Shown: positions 6,929 through 16,488 of the stretch, piece after piece
How the letters are laid out: every line of letters begins with the position of its first letter
Position numbering within the stretch: position 1 is the stretch's first letter
Origin: Halomonas urumqiensis
Lineage (GTDB): Bacteria > Pseudomonadota > Gammaproteobacteria > Pseudomonadales > Halomonadaceae
Length of the DNA: 64,000 bases
Direction: 5' to 3'
Assembly (NCBI RefSeq): GCF_003028575.1
Contig: NZ_PYUD01000007.1
Coordinates: forward strand, 24,558 to 88,557
Translations under genes and position numbers: made by a program
Notes under the pieces: model-generated
Seen by the model: only the letters and a program-made list of their open reading frames with translations
Database searches by the model: none
Told to the model about the DNA's origin: nothing

Positions 6929-9217
6929 TCAGTGCCTCGATTCTAACGCAAGGCAGTCGCTACCGACACCGCCGCGCCGCCAGGGTAATGGACGCTGGGT
7001 GTGCAGATGAGGCGCATTGGCGTTGCCGAACCAGAACGTCACCGCACCATCCAGGGCGGTGTTCCATTGGCAGCTGCCAGTGCGCCGAAATCGCCTCACG
7101 ACCTCATCGGCGGGATGGCCAAAGGGATTGCCGCGTCCAGCGCTGTAAATCACCTGGCGCGGTGCCAGCAGACTGACCAGATGTGGGCCTGAACTGGTCG
7201 AGCTACCGTGATGGCCAGCCACCAGCAGCGTCACTGGGGCAGTCGCCTCGAGCAACAAACTCCGCTCCACCTCGCGACCCACATCACCGGTAATCAACAC
7301 ACGCTGTGTGCCGGCGGTGACTTCCAGCACGCAGGATCGGTCGTTGCTGGAAAAGCGCGACGTGTCCGCCGGCGGCCAGAGGACTCGAAACGCCACCTGA
7401 TCGCGATGCCAGACTTGCCCGGACTGACAGGTCGCTGCCTCGACCCCAATCCTCTCATCGCTTGGCGCCAGGAACCGCCCTACGTGATGATGCTCGATAA
7501 GGCTTGCGACTCCGCCTGCATGGTCAAGATCGGCATGACTGACAATCACTTCGTCGAAGTGCTGTCCCGGTGGCCACAACGTCTGCAGTGGCGTGAAACC
7601 GGAACCGAAACGTGGGCCGGTATCGAACAGCAGCCGGTAGCTGGCGGTACGCAGCTCCACGAGCTGCCCTTGCCCGACGTCATGGATACGCACCCGCAAC
7701 TCGCCGGGAAGCATGCCTGGCGCGGCGTGTACCAGCGGGACCAGCAGCACGACCAACGTGCCTGCTCCACGCAGCACGGTCGCCAGGCCCGGCAACGCCC
7801 AGAGCATGGCTAACGCCCCCAGCGCCAGCGCCAGGGGGGTCACCTGCTCGGCCTCGGGCAGCCACAATGGCAGCCAGGCCACCGCGAGCTCCAGCAGCGC
7901 GATCAGCATGTCCACCAACTGACCAAACAGCCACCAGCAGAGGCTGGACAGCCAAGGCAAGGGTGCCAGCAGCCAGCCAAGCAACCCCAGGGGCACCAGC
8001 AAACTACTGACCAACGGCACGGCTACCAGGTTGACCAAGGGCGCGGCAGGTGCCAGCCGCGCGAAGAACATGAGCACGGCGGCGGCCATCAACGGCGCCA
8101 GCAACAGCTGAGTACGCAGCAGCGCCCAGCACCAGCCATGTACTCCGGCAGGACGGCTTCGCCCTTGCCAGATCAGGATCAGCAACGCCACCGCTGTAAA
8201 GGAAAGCCACAACCCAGGCTGCCAGGCACTACGTGGGTCGGCCACGATCACCAGCGCCAACGCCAGCCACCAGCCCTGCCAGGGCCCTGGGGCGTGTCGC
8301 CCGCTGGCCACCCACAGTCCCACCAACGTCATCAGCATGGCGCGCAGGGCGGGAGGCTCAAGCCCCGCAAGCGTGGCGTACCCTACCGTAGCCGCGCCCG
8401 CCAGCCACCACGGCCACACCGCCAGACGCCAGGCGCCCGGGGTCAGCACTCTCGCCATACCGCGTCCCGCAAGCAGGCTGAAGCCGGCCACCAACCCGAC
8501 ATGCAACCCGGAGATCACCATCAAATGCGTGGTGCCGCTGGCATTGAGAAGATCCCAATCCTGCCTTTCGAGACGCTCGCTGGCCCCAAGCGTCAGCGCG
8601 GCCAACCAGCGTGCCTGATGCGGCTCGAGCGCCTGGCGGTCGAGATGCGCAAGCGCCAGACGATGCAGGGAAACATTCGCGACAGCGAGCTTTCGCGCGG
8701 GTGGTTCACTGCGCACATACCCCGTCGCATCAATGCCCTCTCGCCATAGCCAGGCACGGTAGTCGAAGGTATGGGGGTTGGCGAACCCGGCAGGAGGCCG
8801 CAGCCGTACAGTGAAGGACCAACGCTCACCCGCAAGGATCGGCGGGGCGTCTCGCATGCTGATTCGCACCCGGCGCAGCTGATCACAGGACAGCCGACCT
8901 TCAAAGAGTGGCGCACAGTGGTCAACGGCGACATTCAAGCGAGCCAACGATGCCTCCTGGGAGACATCCAGTACCCGGCCCTCGATAGCCAAATCCTCAC
9001 CGGCAAGGCCCGCCGGCAACTCGGCCCCCCTGGCCAGCAGCAGGCTCACGGCAACAGCGAGCATCACCGCAAGCGCCGGCCACCCGCGCGGATGACGCAC
9101 CGCCAGCAACAACCCCACCATTACCGCGACTTCCAGCACCCCGGAAGATGCCACGGCCCCCAGCGCCACACCGCAAAGCGCGGCAAGTGCCAGAGGAATG
9201 GACATTCCCTTCGGCAT
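6929..9217 (-). CDS. comEC: ComEC/Rec2-family DNA uptake channel
   Basis: Inner-membrane protein expected to carry single-stranded DNA into the cytoplasm during natural transformation. The N-terminal third has several membrane segments and a DUF4131-like region, the middle is the Competence domain with many helices (HLMVISGLHVGLVAG), and the C-terminus is a metallo-beta-lactamase-like domain with SHADLDHAGG and AGHHGSSTSS. I chose ATG 9217 (762 residues, close to E. coli ComEC) because GGAG lies 7 nt upstream. A GTG at 9301 would add 28 unconvincing residues. Whether the organism is transformable cannot be judged here. Confidence 0.93.
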   Translation of the reverse strand: MPKGMSIPLALAALCGVALGAVASSGVLEVAVMVGLLLAVRHPRGWPALAVMLAVAVSLLLARGAELPAGLAGEDLAIEGRVLDVSQEASLARLNVAVDHCAPLFEGRLSCDQLRRVRISMRDAPPILAGERWSFTVRLRPPAGFANPHTFDYRAWLWREGIDATGYVRSEPPARKLAVANVSLHRLALAHLDRQALEPHQARWLAALTLGASERLERQDWDLLNASGTTHLMVISGLHVGLVAGFSLLAGRGMARVLTPGAWRLAVWPWWLAGAATVGYATLAGLEPPALRAMLMTLVGLWVASGRHAPGPWQGWWLALALVIVADPRSAWQPGLWLSFTAVALLILIWQGRSRPAGVHGWCWALLRTQLLLAPLMAAAVLMFFARLAPAAPLVNLVAVPLVSSLLVPLGLLGWLLAPLPWLSSLCWWLFGQLVDMLIALLELAVAWLPLWLPEAEQVTPLALALGALAMLWALPGLATVLRGAGTLVVLLVPLVHAAPGMLPGELRVRIHDVGQGQLVELRTASYRLLFDTGPRFGSGFTPLQTLWPPGQHFDEVIVSHADLDHAGGVASLIEHHHVGRFLAPSDERIGVEAATCQSGQVWHRDQVAFRVLWPPADTSRFSSNDRSCVLEVTAGTQRVLITGDVGREVERSLLLEATAPVTLLVAGHHGSSTSSGPHLVSLLAPRQVIYSAGRGNPFGHPADEVVRRFRRTGSCQWNTALDGAVTFWFGNANAPHLHTQRPLPWRRGGVGSDCLALESRH

Positions 9218-9396
9218 TCCTTTGCTCCACAAGGCCCGCCACGCCTCACCCGGAATCACACCCTGATGTCTGGCGATGTCACCTCGTCCACAGGGTGCCA
9301 CTCATCGAAATGGCGATTTCGTGGAGCGGGCAGCATGGCAAGAATGATCCCATGCATGGATAATAGCTCGCATCACGCAGCCGCGAGCCAACCGTC

Positions 9397-9924
9397 ATGC
9401 CGCGCCGTTTTCTAAAGCGCTACATGCCCCATCCAGATACGCTCAGGCGGCAGCGTTCATTGCGCTTCATGGGCCACCTGATCGCCAATCCATCGCTGTG
9501 GGTATTGACCAGAAGGAGCGTCGCCAACGCCTTTTCGGTGGGGCTGTTCAGCGCCATGCTGCCGATCCCGTTCCAGATGGCGGTGGCCGCCTTCGGCGCC
9601 TGGTTGTGCCGGTGCAACCTCCCCTTGTCGGTTGGGCTTGTATGGATCACCAATCCCTTGACCATGCCGCTGATCTTCTATGGCAACTACCGAATCGGTA
9701 GTTGGTTGATGCACACCACCCCTCGTGAAGCACCGAGCCGGCTCTCGACCCGCTGGATTGCCGAGCAGATGGTCGACATCATGCCAGCACTGGTGGTGGG
9801 ATCCATTGTCAGCGCCGTCGTGCTCGCGATTCTTGGCAACCTTGTCATACGCTTGCTGTGGCGCTGGCAAGTCTCACGTAGCTGGCGGCAACGTCGCTGG
9901 CGCCGTAGACGCAAATCCGGTTGA
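9397..9924 (+). CDS. DUF2062 domain membrane protein
   Basis: 175 residues, function unknown. The DUF2062 pattern is visible: ANPSLWVLTRRSVANAFSVGLF, then PIPFQMAVAAFGAWLC and LVWITNPLTMPLIFYGNYRIG. Two or three membrane segments occupy the middle, one more lies near 135-155, and the C-terminus is very basic (WRQRRWRRRRKSG), suggesting a cytoplasmic tail. The gene sits between comEC and the lol genes, the same place as in Pseudomonas. It is divergent from comEC and convergent with lolD. Confidence 0.88.
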   Translation: MPRRFLKRYMPHPDTLRRQRSLRFMGHLIANPSLWVLTRRSVANAFSVGLFSAMLPIPFQMAVAAFGAWLCRCNLPLSVGLVWITNPLTMPLIFYGNYRIGSWLMHTTPREAPSRLSTRWIAEQMVDIMPALVVGSIVSAVVLAILGNLVIRLLWRWQVSRSWRQRRWRRRRKSG

Positions 9925-9929
9925 GCCCC

Positions 9930-9970
9930 CCACACACCACCGGCGCCTGAAAGGCGCCGGTGGTGTGTGG
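9930..9970. terminator. Bidirectional terminator between DUF2062 gene and lolD
   Basis: A perfect 18-bp stem (9930-9947 with 9953-9970) closes a 5-nt TGAAA loop. It lies in the gap between two convergent genes, so it can serve both. Confidence 0.85.
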
Positions 9971-9994
9971 TCAGAACATGCGCATCGGTCAACA

Positions 9995-10687
9995 CTACTG
10001 GCCCGTCAACCGCCCCTCATCGAGCTTGAGCACGCGATCTTGATGAGCGGCCAGCGCTGTGTCATGCGTCACCACCACGAAGGCACAGGCGGCATTGCGT
10101 GCCAGATCATCCATCAGCGCCAGGATGCTGGCGGCGGTGTGCTGATCGAGATTACCGGTCGGCTCGTCCATCAGCACCAGGCTCGGGTCGGTGACCAGTG
10201 CCCGCGCGATCGCCACACGCTGCCGTTCGCCACCGGACAGCTCACCCGGCTTGTGCTCGGCACGCGCCGCCATTCCCACCTTGTCGAGAAGCGCCATGGC
10301 ACGTTGCTCGGCATCTTTCTTGCGCAACCCTCGCACGATCAGCGGCAGTGCGGCATTCTCCACCGCGGTGAATTCCGCCAGCAGATGGTGGAACTGGTAA
10401 ACGAAGCCGATGTGCCGATTGCGAAAATGCCCCAGGGCGGCATTGCCAAGATTGGCCAGCGACTCTCCGGCAATTCGCACCTCGCCCCGACTGGGCTGGT
10501 CGAGCCCACCGAGCAGATTGAGTAGCGTGGTTTTCCCGGAGCCGGAGCTGCCGACGATGGCGACTCGCTCACCGGCATTCACCGACAGCGCCAATCCGTC
10601 GAGTACGGTGAGATCCTGAGGGCCCTCGCGGTAAACCCGGGTCAGGTCATGACAGGCCAGCATCGGCTGCCCTTGCTCGGTGGTCAT
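9995..10687 (-). CDS. lolD: Lipoprotein-releasing system ATP-binding protein
   Basis: ATPase of the Lol complex, which extracts outer-membrane lipoproteins from the inner membrane and hands them to LolA. It has Walker A GSSGSGKTTLLNLLGGLD, the LolD-type Q-loop region FVYQFHHLLAEFTAVEN, signature LSGGERQRVAIARA and Walker B LVLMDEPTGNLD. Starting at ATG 10687, which has AGGAG 9 nt upstream, gives 230 residues (E. coli 233). An ATG at 10732 overlapping the lolC stop is possible but lacks a ribosome site. Confidence 0.95.
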   Translation of the reverse strand: MTTEQGQPMLACHDLTRVYREGPQDLTVLDGLALSVNAGERVAIVGSSGSGKTTLLNLLGGLDQPSRGEVRIAGESLANLGNAALGHFRNRHIGFVYQFHHLLAEFTAVENAALPLIVRGLRKKDAEQRAMALLDKVGMAARAEHKPGELSGGERQRVAIARALVTDPSLVLMDEPTGNLDQHTAASILALMDDLARNAACAFVVVTHDTALAAHQDRVLKLDEGRLTGQ

Positions 10688-10724
10688 CGGCGAACTCTCC
10701 TGGTTGGCCATGTGGGTGATCGGC

Positions 10725-11966
10725 TCACTCATAGCGCAGCACTTCGGCAGGTTGCACCTTGGCGGCCCGCCAGGCGGGATACAACGTGGACAAGAACGTC
10801 AGTCCAAGGGCCGCGATGACGATGTCGCGCACATCGATCCAGCTCAACCGCGACGGCAAGTTGCTGATGAAGTAGACCCCGGCATCGAGGAACTGGATGC
10901 CGAAGACCGACTCCACCCAACCGATCAGATCGGAAATGGTCAGTGCCAGCAGTACGCCAAGCCCAACCCCGACGAGGATACCGATCACTCCGATGGCCAG
11001 CCCCTGAACGATGAAGATGCCCATGATGGAACCTGGCGTGGCGCCGATGGTTCGCAGGATGGCGATATCGGCGTGCTTGTCGGTGACCACCATCACCAGG
11101 GTCGAGACGATGTTGAAGGCCGCCACGGCGATGATCACCGTCAGCAGCAGGGAAATCATGCGCTTCTCCATCTGGATCGCCTGAAACAGGTTGCCGTGGG
11201 AGAAGGTCCAGTCGGTGCCTCGGTAGCCAGCCCCCAGCTCATTGACGATGGCACGGGTCTCGCTGCTGGCGATAAACAGGTCATCGAGTTCGAGACGCAG
11301 GCCGCCTACAGCATCACCCAGGCGTGCCAGGGTCTGCATATCCTCGAGGTTGGCATAGGCAAGCCCGGCATCGAGGTCGGCGCCAACGCTGAAGATGCCG
11401 CTGACCGTGAAACGCTTGAGTCGCGGGAACACGCCCGCCGGGGTGATCGAGGCTTCCGGCACCAGCAGCGTGACCCGGTCTCCCACCCCGACGCCAAGCC
11501 GCCGCGCCAGGATCGACCCCAGCACGATGTTCCACTCGCCGGGCTCGAGGTCGGAGAGGCTGCCCTGCTGCATGTGGTCGCCGATGATCGACACGCGATT
11601 CTCCCATTCGGGATGAATGCCATTGACGATGGCGCCCTCGTTGTTGCCACCCACCGAAAACATCCCCTGCTGTTCCACGTAGGGGGCGGCACCGATCACC
11701 CGCTCGCGTTGCTGCAGTTGCTCGGCAAGCTGCTCCCATTCGACCATGCCGGTACGTGACTCGATCTTGGCGTGCGGCACCATGCCGAGGATGCGGGTGC
11801 GCAACTCGTGGTCGAACCCATTCATCACCGAAAGCACGAGGATCAGCACGGCAACGCCGAGCATCAACCCCAGCATCGAGGTCAGGGAAATGAAGGAAAT
11901 GAAGTGGTTGCGGCGCTTGGCGCGCACATAGCGCAACCCGATCAGGAAAGGAAGACGGTCGAGCAT
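10725..11966 (-). CDS. lolC: Lipoprotein-releasing system permease, LolC/LolE/LolF type
   Basis: 413 residues with an N-terminal membrane segment (about 22-45), a large periplasmic domain and three C-terminal membrane segments, the MacB/FtsX topology. The start PFLIGLRYVRAKRRNHFISFIS is typical for LolC/E. The periplasmic stretch ITPAGVFPRLKRF resembles the LolA-binding hook of LolC. Only one permease gene accompanies lolD, so this could be a LolF-like homodimeric permease unless a second gene lies elsewhere. ATG 11966 has AAGGAA upstream; longer starts are not supported. Confidence 0.92.
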   Translation of the reverse strand: MLDRLPFLIGLRYVRAKRRNHFISFISLTSMLGLMLGVAVLILVLSVMNGFDHELRTRILGMVPHAKIESRTGMVEWEQLAEQLQQRERVIGAAPYVEQQGMFSVGGNNEGAIVNGIHPEWENRVSIIGDHMQQGSLSDLEPGEWNIVLGSILARRLGVGVGDRVTLLVPEASITPAGVFPRLKRFTVSGIFSVGADLDAGLAYANLEDMQTLARLGDAVGGLRLELDDLFIASSETRAIVNELGAGYRGTDWTFSHGNLFQAIQMEKRMISLLLTVIIAVAAFNIVSTLVMVVTDKHADIAILRTIGATPGSIMGIFIVQGLAIGVIGILVGVGLGVLLALTISDLIGWVESVFGIQFLDAGVYFISNLPSRLSWIDVRDIVIAALGLTFLSTLYPAWRAAKVQPAEVLRYE

Positions 11967-12128
11967 GTTGGCGTTCCTTGTCAGCGGGCGCCCATGGTAA
12001 GGCTTTTTTCGTGGCGCTGCATTGCCTGGCCCGCGGATGAGAGCCGAGAAGCGCCTGTGACGCTTGCATCCCGCCGGCACTCGCCCTACATTCGCGGCCA
12101 CATGAACTCCACCACGAGGGCACGGCAG

Positions 12129-13184
12129 ATGGCCAATCGCCTGCTACCCGAATGGCACCCACAGGATGCCATACAGCTCACCTGGCCCGGCCCCGACAGT
12201 GACTGGGCAGCGATGCTGGAACGTATCGAGGCGACGCTCGACGCCATGGTAGTGGCGATAGGCCGCTATCAGGATGTGGTGATCAGCGTGCCCGATGCCG
12301 CGACCCACGCCCGCCTGTCCACACGCTTCGCCAACCTTGGCGTAGCGCCTGAACGTCTGCATCTGATCGTTGCCGCAGCCGACGATACCTGGGCCCGGGA
12401 CCATGGTCCCATTGGCGTCGAACGTGATGGCGTGCTCGCCCTCCACGATTACACGTTTACCGGCTGGGGGGGCAAGTTCCAGGCCGAGCTCGACGACAGC
12501 CTGACTTCCAGACTGCACGATATGGGCGTGTTCGCCTGCCCACGAATCAACCACGAGCTGGTGCTGGAAGGAGGCGCCATCGAGACCGACGGCGAAGGCA
12601 CGCTGCTGACCACCGAGGCGTGTCTGCTCAACCCCAATCGCAACCCGCAGCTTGACCGAGCGGCCATGGAGGCTCGACTGCGAGAGGATTTCGGTATCAC
12701 CCGGGTGCTGTGGCTCACCAACGGGCATCTCGAGGGCGATGACACCGACAGCCATATCGACACCCTGGCGCGCTTCTGCGACCCGGCTACCATCGCCTTT
12801 GTGGCGTGTGACGACCGCGATGACCCGCACTTCCCGGCACTGGCCGCCATGCGAGAAGAACTTGAGGCCATGCGCCGTGCCGATGGCGCCCCCTACCGAT
12901 TGATCGCCCTGCCCTGGCCGCGCGCCTGCTTCGATCCAGTCGACGGTCATCGATTACCGGCCACCTATGCCAACTTCCTGATCATCAATGCTGCCGTTCT
13001 GGTACCGACCTACGGCGATGCCGCCGATAGCCGGGCGCTGGCGGCTCTCGGCGAGGCTTTCCCGGGCCGTGACATCATACCCATCGATTGCACCAGCGTG
13101 ATCCGCCAGCACGGCAGCCTGCACTGCCTGACCATGCAGCTACCCGCGGGAAGCCTGGCCGCCGCATATACTAGCAACACCTGA
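12129..13184 (+). CDS. aguA: Agmatine deiminase
   Basis: Hydrolyses agmatine to N-carbamoylputrescine and ammonia. The peptidylarginine-deiminase fold is recognised by LPEWHPQDAIQLTWP at the N-terminus, WARDHGPIG, LEGGAIETDGEG, NGHLEGDDTDSHIDT, and the C-terminal GSLHCLTMQ with the catalytic Cys. ATG 12129 (351 residues) has GAGGG 8 nt upstream; an ATG nine codons earlier (12102) has none. aguB follows 69 bp downstream and completes the route to putrescine. The arginine decarboxylase that would make agmatine is not in the window. Confidence 0.95.
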   Translation: MANRLLPEWHPQDAIQLTWPGPDSDWAAMLERIEATLDAMVVAIGRYQDVVISVPDAATHARLSTRFANLGVAPERLHLIVAAADDTWARDHGPIGVERDGVLALHDYTFTGWGGKFQAELDDSLTSRLHDMGVFACPRINHELVLEGGAIETDGEGTLLTTEACLLNPNRNPQLDRAAMEARLREDFGITRVLWLTNGHLEGDDTDSHIDTLARFCDPATIAFVACDDRDDPHFPALAAMREELEAMRRADGAPYRLIALPWPRACFDPVDGHRLPATYANFLIINAAVLVPTYGDAADSRALAALGEAFPGRDIIPIDCTSVIRQHGSLHCLTMQLPAGSLAAAYTSNT

Positions 13185-13253
13185 CACCAGCATCCGTAGC
13201 GAGAGACCCCGTCGTTGGGTCAGTCGTGAGCAATGACAATCGAGGAGAGCCCC

Positions 13254-14156
13254 ATGACCCGACACCTCAAGGTCGGCCTGGTACAGCAACCGGCCTGGCC
13301 CGACAAGCAGCGCAGCCTCACGGAGAGCGAGGCGGGTATTCGCGAGCTGGCAAGCGCTGGCGCCGAACTGGTGATGCTCCAGGAATTGCACGCCACCCAT
13401 TACTTCTGCCAGTTCGAGGATACCCAACTGTTCGACCTGGCCGAGCCGCTCGATGGTCCCACCGGCACGCGACTGGCGGCGCTTGCCGCGGAGCTCGACA
13501 TCGTGTTGGTGGGATCGTTGTTCGAGCGCCGCGCGCCTGGGCTCTACCACAATACCGCCGTGGTCTATGACAAGGCACAAGGCGCGGTGGGCCACTACCG
13601 CAAGATGCACATCCCCGACGATCCCGGCTTCTACGAGAAGTTCTACTTCACGCCGGGTGACGTGGATGATCAGCGACGCCAGGGATTTCAGCCCATCGAC
13701 ACCTCGGTGGGTCGGCTCGGGGTGCTGGTGTGCTGGGATCAGTGGTACCCGGAAGGCGCACGACTGATGGCACTGGCCGGTGCGGAGCTACTGCTCTACC
13801 CCACGGCGATCGGCTGGTCACTTACCGATGACGACGCCGAAAAAGCCCGCCAGAAGGATGCCTGGACACTGATTCAGCGTAGCCATGGGGTGGCCAACGG
13901 CCTGCCGGTGATCGTCGCCAACCGGGTCGGTCACGAACCGGACCATAGCGGTTTGAGCGAAGGCATCGACTTCTGGGGCGGCAGCTTCATCTGCGGTCCC
14001 CAGGGAGAGCTGCTAGCGCATGCCGGTGTGCAGGCCGAACGGCTGCTGGTGACCCTGGACATGCAACGCTGCGAGGAAGTCCGGCGTATCTGGCCCTACC
14101 TGCGCGACCGCCGCATCGACGCCTACGGCGATCTGACGCGGCGCTATCGGGACTAG
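13254..14156 (+). CDS. aguB: N-carbamoylputrescine amidase
   Basis: Nitrilase-superfamily enzyme that converts N-carbamoylputrescine to putrescine, CO2 and ammonia. The catalytic Glu-Lys-Cys triad is visible in LQELHATHYF, YRKMHIPDDPGF and LVCWDQWYPEGARL. The 300 residues are of family length. ATG 13254 has GAGGAG 6 nt upstream; an ATG seven codons earlier (13233) is less well placed. The pair with aguA gives a complete agmatine-to-putrescine step, probably one transcript. Confidence 0.95.
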   Translation: MTRHLKVGLVQQPAWPDKQRSLTESEAGIRELASAGAELVMLQELHATHYFCQFEDTQLFDLAEPLDGPTGTRLAALAAELDIVLVGSLFERRAPGLYHNTAVVYDKAQGAVGHYRKMHIPDDPGFYEKFYFTPGDVDDQRRQGFQPIDTSVGRLGVLVCWDQWYPEGARLMALAGAELLLYPTAIGWSLTDDDAEKARQKDAWTLIQRSHGVANGLPVIVANRVGHEPDHSGLSEGIDFWGGSFICGPQGELLAHAGVQAERLLVTLDMQRCEEVRRIWPYLRDRRIDAYGDLTRRYRD

Positions 14157-14184
14157 GGGCGCTTCCCGCTTATGGCGTCATTAT

Positions 14185-15141
14185 CTATTTCCAGAAATCG
14201 CGAATCGAGGCGATACCCTGGGCGCCGACCGCACGGGCGTGATTGGCGTCATGGCGGGTCATGCCACCCAGGGCAAACACCGGCATCGCGGCGCGCTCCA
14301 CCAGTTGCTGGAAGTCATGCCAACCCATCGGGAACACTTCCGGATGCGACGGCGTGGTACGCAGCGGTGAAAGCGAAACGAAGTCGCAGCCGAGCCTGCC
14401 AGCCTGCTTGAGCTGGCGATCATCATGGGTCGAGGCGGAAAGCCACTTGCCCTCGGCGATCGGTCGACGCTCGAGCGACATCAAGCGGTCACTGGTCAAG
14501 TGCACTCCGTCGGCATTCACATGCTTGAGCAACTCAGGCTCACCATTGAGCAGCAGGCGTGCGGAGTAGCGACGACACAGCGCCAGCGCCTGTTCGGCCC
14601 GGGCCAGATAGGATGGCTCGTCGAGGGTCTTGGCGCGCAACTGCACCAGACGAATGCCATCCTCCACCATCGCTCGCTCGAGGCGCTGCAGGAACAGCGC
14701 ATCATCCGACTCCTCGGCGGTGATCAGGTACTCGGTGGGCAACATCACCGCACGCAGGATCGGCAGGTTGGCGGCCGGGAACGGGTACTTGAAGAGCTCC
14801 CCCATCGGTACCCAGCGTACCGCCTGGCCCTCTCTTCCAAAGGGCTCGCCTGCGAACTCATGCACCTGCCAGACATCCAGCAGAATATGCTTGTCGGGGT
14901 ACTCGTGATGAATGCGAATCAGCGGTTGGGCGCGCCGAATCTCGACACCCAACTCCTCATGCAATTCACGCTTCAGCCCGCCCAAGCCCGTTTCATAGGG
15001 CGCCAGCTTGCCACCAGGAAATTCCCAGAGACCGCCGTGATCGACATTGGAGGGTCGGCGTGCAATCAGCACGTCCTTCCCGGTGGCGCTGATGATGGCG
15101 GCAGCCGCCACGTGCACCCTTCTTTTCACCATTGCGTTCAT
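14185..15141 (-). CDS. Nudix hydrolase fused to a thiamine-phosphate-synthase-like domain
   Basis: The N-terminal half (about 1-130) is a MutT-like Nudix domain with a complete Nudix box, GGKLAPYETGLGGLKRELHE followed by ELGV. MutT removes 8-oxo-dGTP from the nucleotide pool. The second half resembles ThiE/TenI: VQLRAKTLDEP, ADGVHLTSDRL, SASTHDDRQLKQA, FVSLSPLRTTPSHP and MPVFALGGM. The usual ThiE TxTK phosphate loop is replaced by TTPSH, so thiamine synthesis is doubtful. Such Nudix-ThiE fusions near argJ-secA are known in pseudomonads. 318 residues from ATG 15141, with AAGGTGA just upstream. Confidence 0.92.
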   Translation of the reverse strand: MNAMVKRRVHVAAAAIISATGKDVLIARRPSNVDHGGLWEFPGGKLAPYETGLGGLKRELHEELGVEIRRAQPLIRIHHEYPDKHILLDVWQVHEFAGEPFGREGQAVRWVPMGELFKYPFPAANLPILRAVMLPTEYLITAEESDDALFLQRLERAMVEDGIRLVQLRAKTLDEPSYLARAEQALALCRRYSARLLLNGEPELLKHVNADGVHLTSDRLMSLERRPIAEGKWLSASTHDDRQLKQAGRLGCDFVSLSPLRTTPSHPEVFPMGWHDFQQLVERAAMPVFALGGMTRHDANHARAVGAQGIASIRDFWK

Positions 15142-15214
15142 TCACCTTTCCCACTTTTTCACGCCTGCCAGGGCGCGGCGTCTGTGTCTGGTGGTTGGCC
15201 GCTACCGCCGCCCT

Positions 15215-16444
15215 TCAACTGCGGTAGTCGGCATTGATGCTCACGTAGTCATGGGACAGGTCGGAGGTCCATACCGTGGCGCCCTCGTCACCCCGTCCGA
15301 GGTCGATGCGAATGGTGATCTCCTCACGGGCCATAACGGCGCTACCCGCCTGCTCCGTGTACGCCTGGGCACGCCCGCCCGCCTCGACCAGGCGAACCTC
15401 GCCGAGGTCGATGGTCACCTTCTCGACATCGAAATCGTTGACCGGTGCACGCCCCACTGCGGCGAGTATCCTGCCCCAGTTCGCATCGGAGGCATACAGG
15501 GCGGTCTTGACCAATGGCGAATGGGCCACGGTAAACGCCACATCCAGCGCCTCGCGACGCCGGGTGGCACCGGTGACCTGGAGGGTGACGAACTTCGTCG
15601 CTCCCTCTGCATCGCGGATGATGGCCTGGGCAAGCTCGGTCATGACCCGCTGCAGGCCGTTACGAAATACCGCCAGGTGCTCTTCGGTTGTCACCGCTGC
15701 ACCGCGTCCGGTGGCAATCAGCATGCAGGCGTCATTGGTCGACGTATCACCATCCACCGTGATGCAGTTGAAGGAGCGATCCACCGTCTCACGCAGCAGC
15801 GTCTCGAGCAGGGATTGCTCGATGGCCGCATCGGTGGCAACGAAACCCAGCATGGTGGCCATGTTGGGCTGTATCATCCCCGACCCCTTGCTGATGCCGT
15901 TGATGGTCACCGTCTGATCACCCAGCGACAGGGCTACGCTGGCACCCTTGGCACGAGTGTCGGTGGTCAGGATGCCCTCACCGGCCGACTGCCAAGCTTC
16001 GGCGCCCTCGCCTAGCGCTTCCAGCGCCGCCGGCAACCCGGCCAGCAGCCGATCCATGGGCAGTGGCTCACCGATCACCCCGGTGGAAAACGGCAACACG
16101 CCATTGGCCGCCACACCGCTCAATTGGGCGAGCCGTTCACAGGTGGCACGGGCATCTTGAAGGCCTGTCTCACCAGTACCGGCATTGGCGTTGCCGGTAT
16201 TGATCACCAGGTAACGAGGTGCCTGTCCCGCCTCGGCGCAAGCCGCCAGATGCTCACGAGCCACCACGACCGGTGCTGCACAAAATGCGTTGCGGGTGAA
16301 GGTACCCGCAACACTCGCACCTTCGGGTATCTCGATCACCACCAGATCACGGCGATCGGGCTTCTTGATACCGGCCATCGCCGTACCCAGCCTCACCCCC
16401 GCGACCTCCGGCATCACCGGAAAGCTCGCCTTACCCACTGCCAT
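15215..16444 (-). CDS. argJ: Bifunctional ornithine acetyltransferase / N-acetylglutamate synthase
   Basis: Arginine biosynthesis: transfers acetyl from N-acetylornithine to glutamate, and in bifunctional members also from acetyl-Co[15 protein letters not shown] near residue 180 is the autocleavage site, where the Thr becomes the N-terminal nucleophile of the beta chain. The C-terminal [13 protein letters not shown] matches the family. Length is 409 residues, normal. It ends the minus-strand run after secA. Mono- or bifunctionality cannot be decided from sequence alone. Confidence 0.95.
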   Translation of the reverse strand: MAVGKASFPVMPEVAGVRLGTAMAGIKKPDRRDLVVIEIPEGASVAGTFTRNAFCAAPVVVAREHLAACAEAGQAPRYLVINTGNANAGTGETGLQDARATCERLAQLSGVAANGVLPFSTGVIGEPLPMDRLLAGLPAALEALGEGAEAWQSAGEGILTTDTRAKGASVALSLGDQTVTINGISKGSGMIQPNMATMLGFVATDAAIEQSLLETLLRETVDRSFNCITVDGDTSTNDACMLIATGRGAAVTTEEHLAVFRNGLQRVMTELAQAIIRDAEGATKFVTLQVTGATRRREALDVAFTVAHSPLVKTALYASDANWGRILAAVGRAPVNDFDVEKVTIDLGEVRLVEAGGRAQAYTEQAGSAVMAREEITIRIDLGRGDEGATVWTSDLSHDYVSINADYRS

Positions 16445-16488
16445 TGCCTTGCCTCCTGTCTGGAATCAGCATCGAGCCCGGTGCGCTC

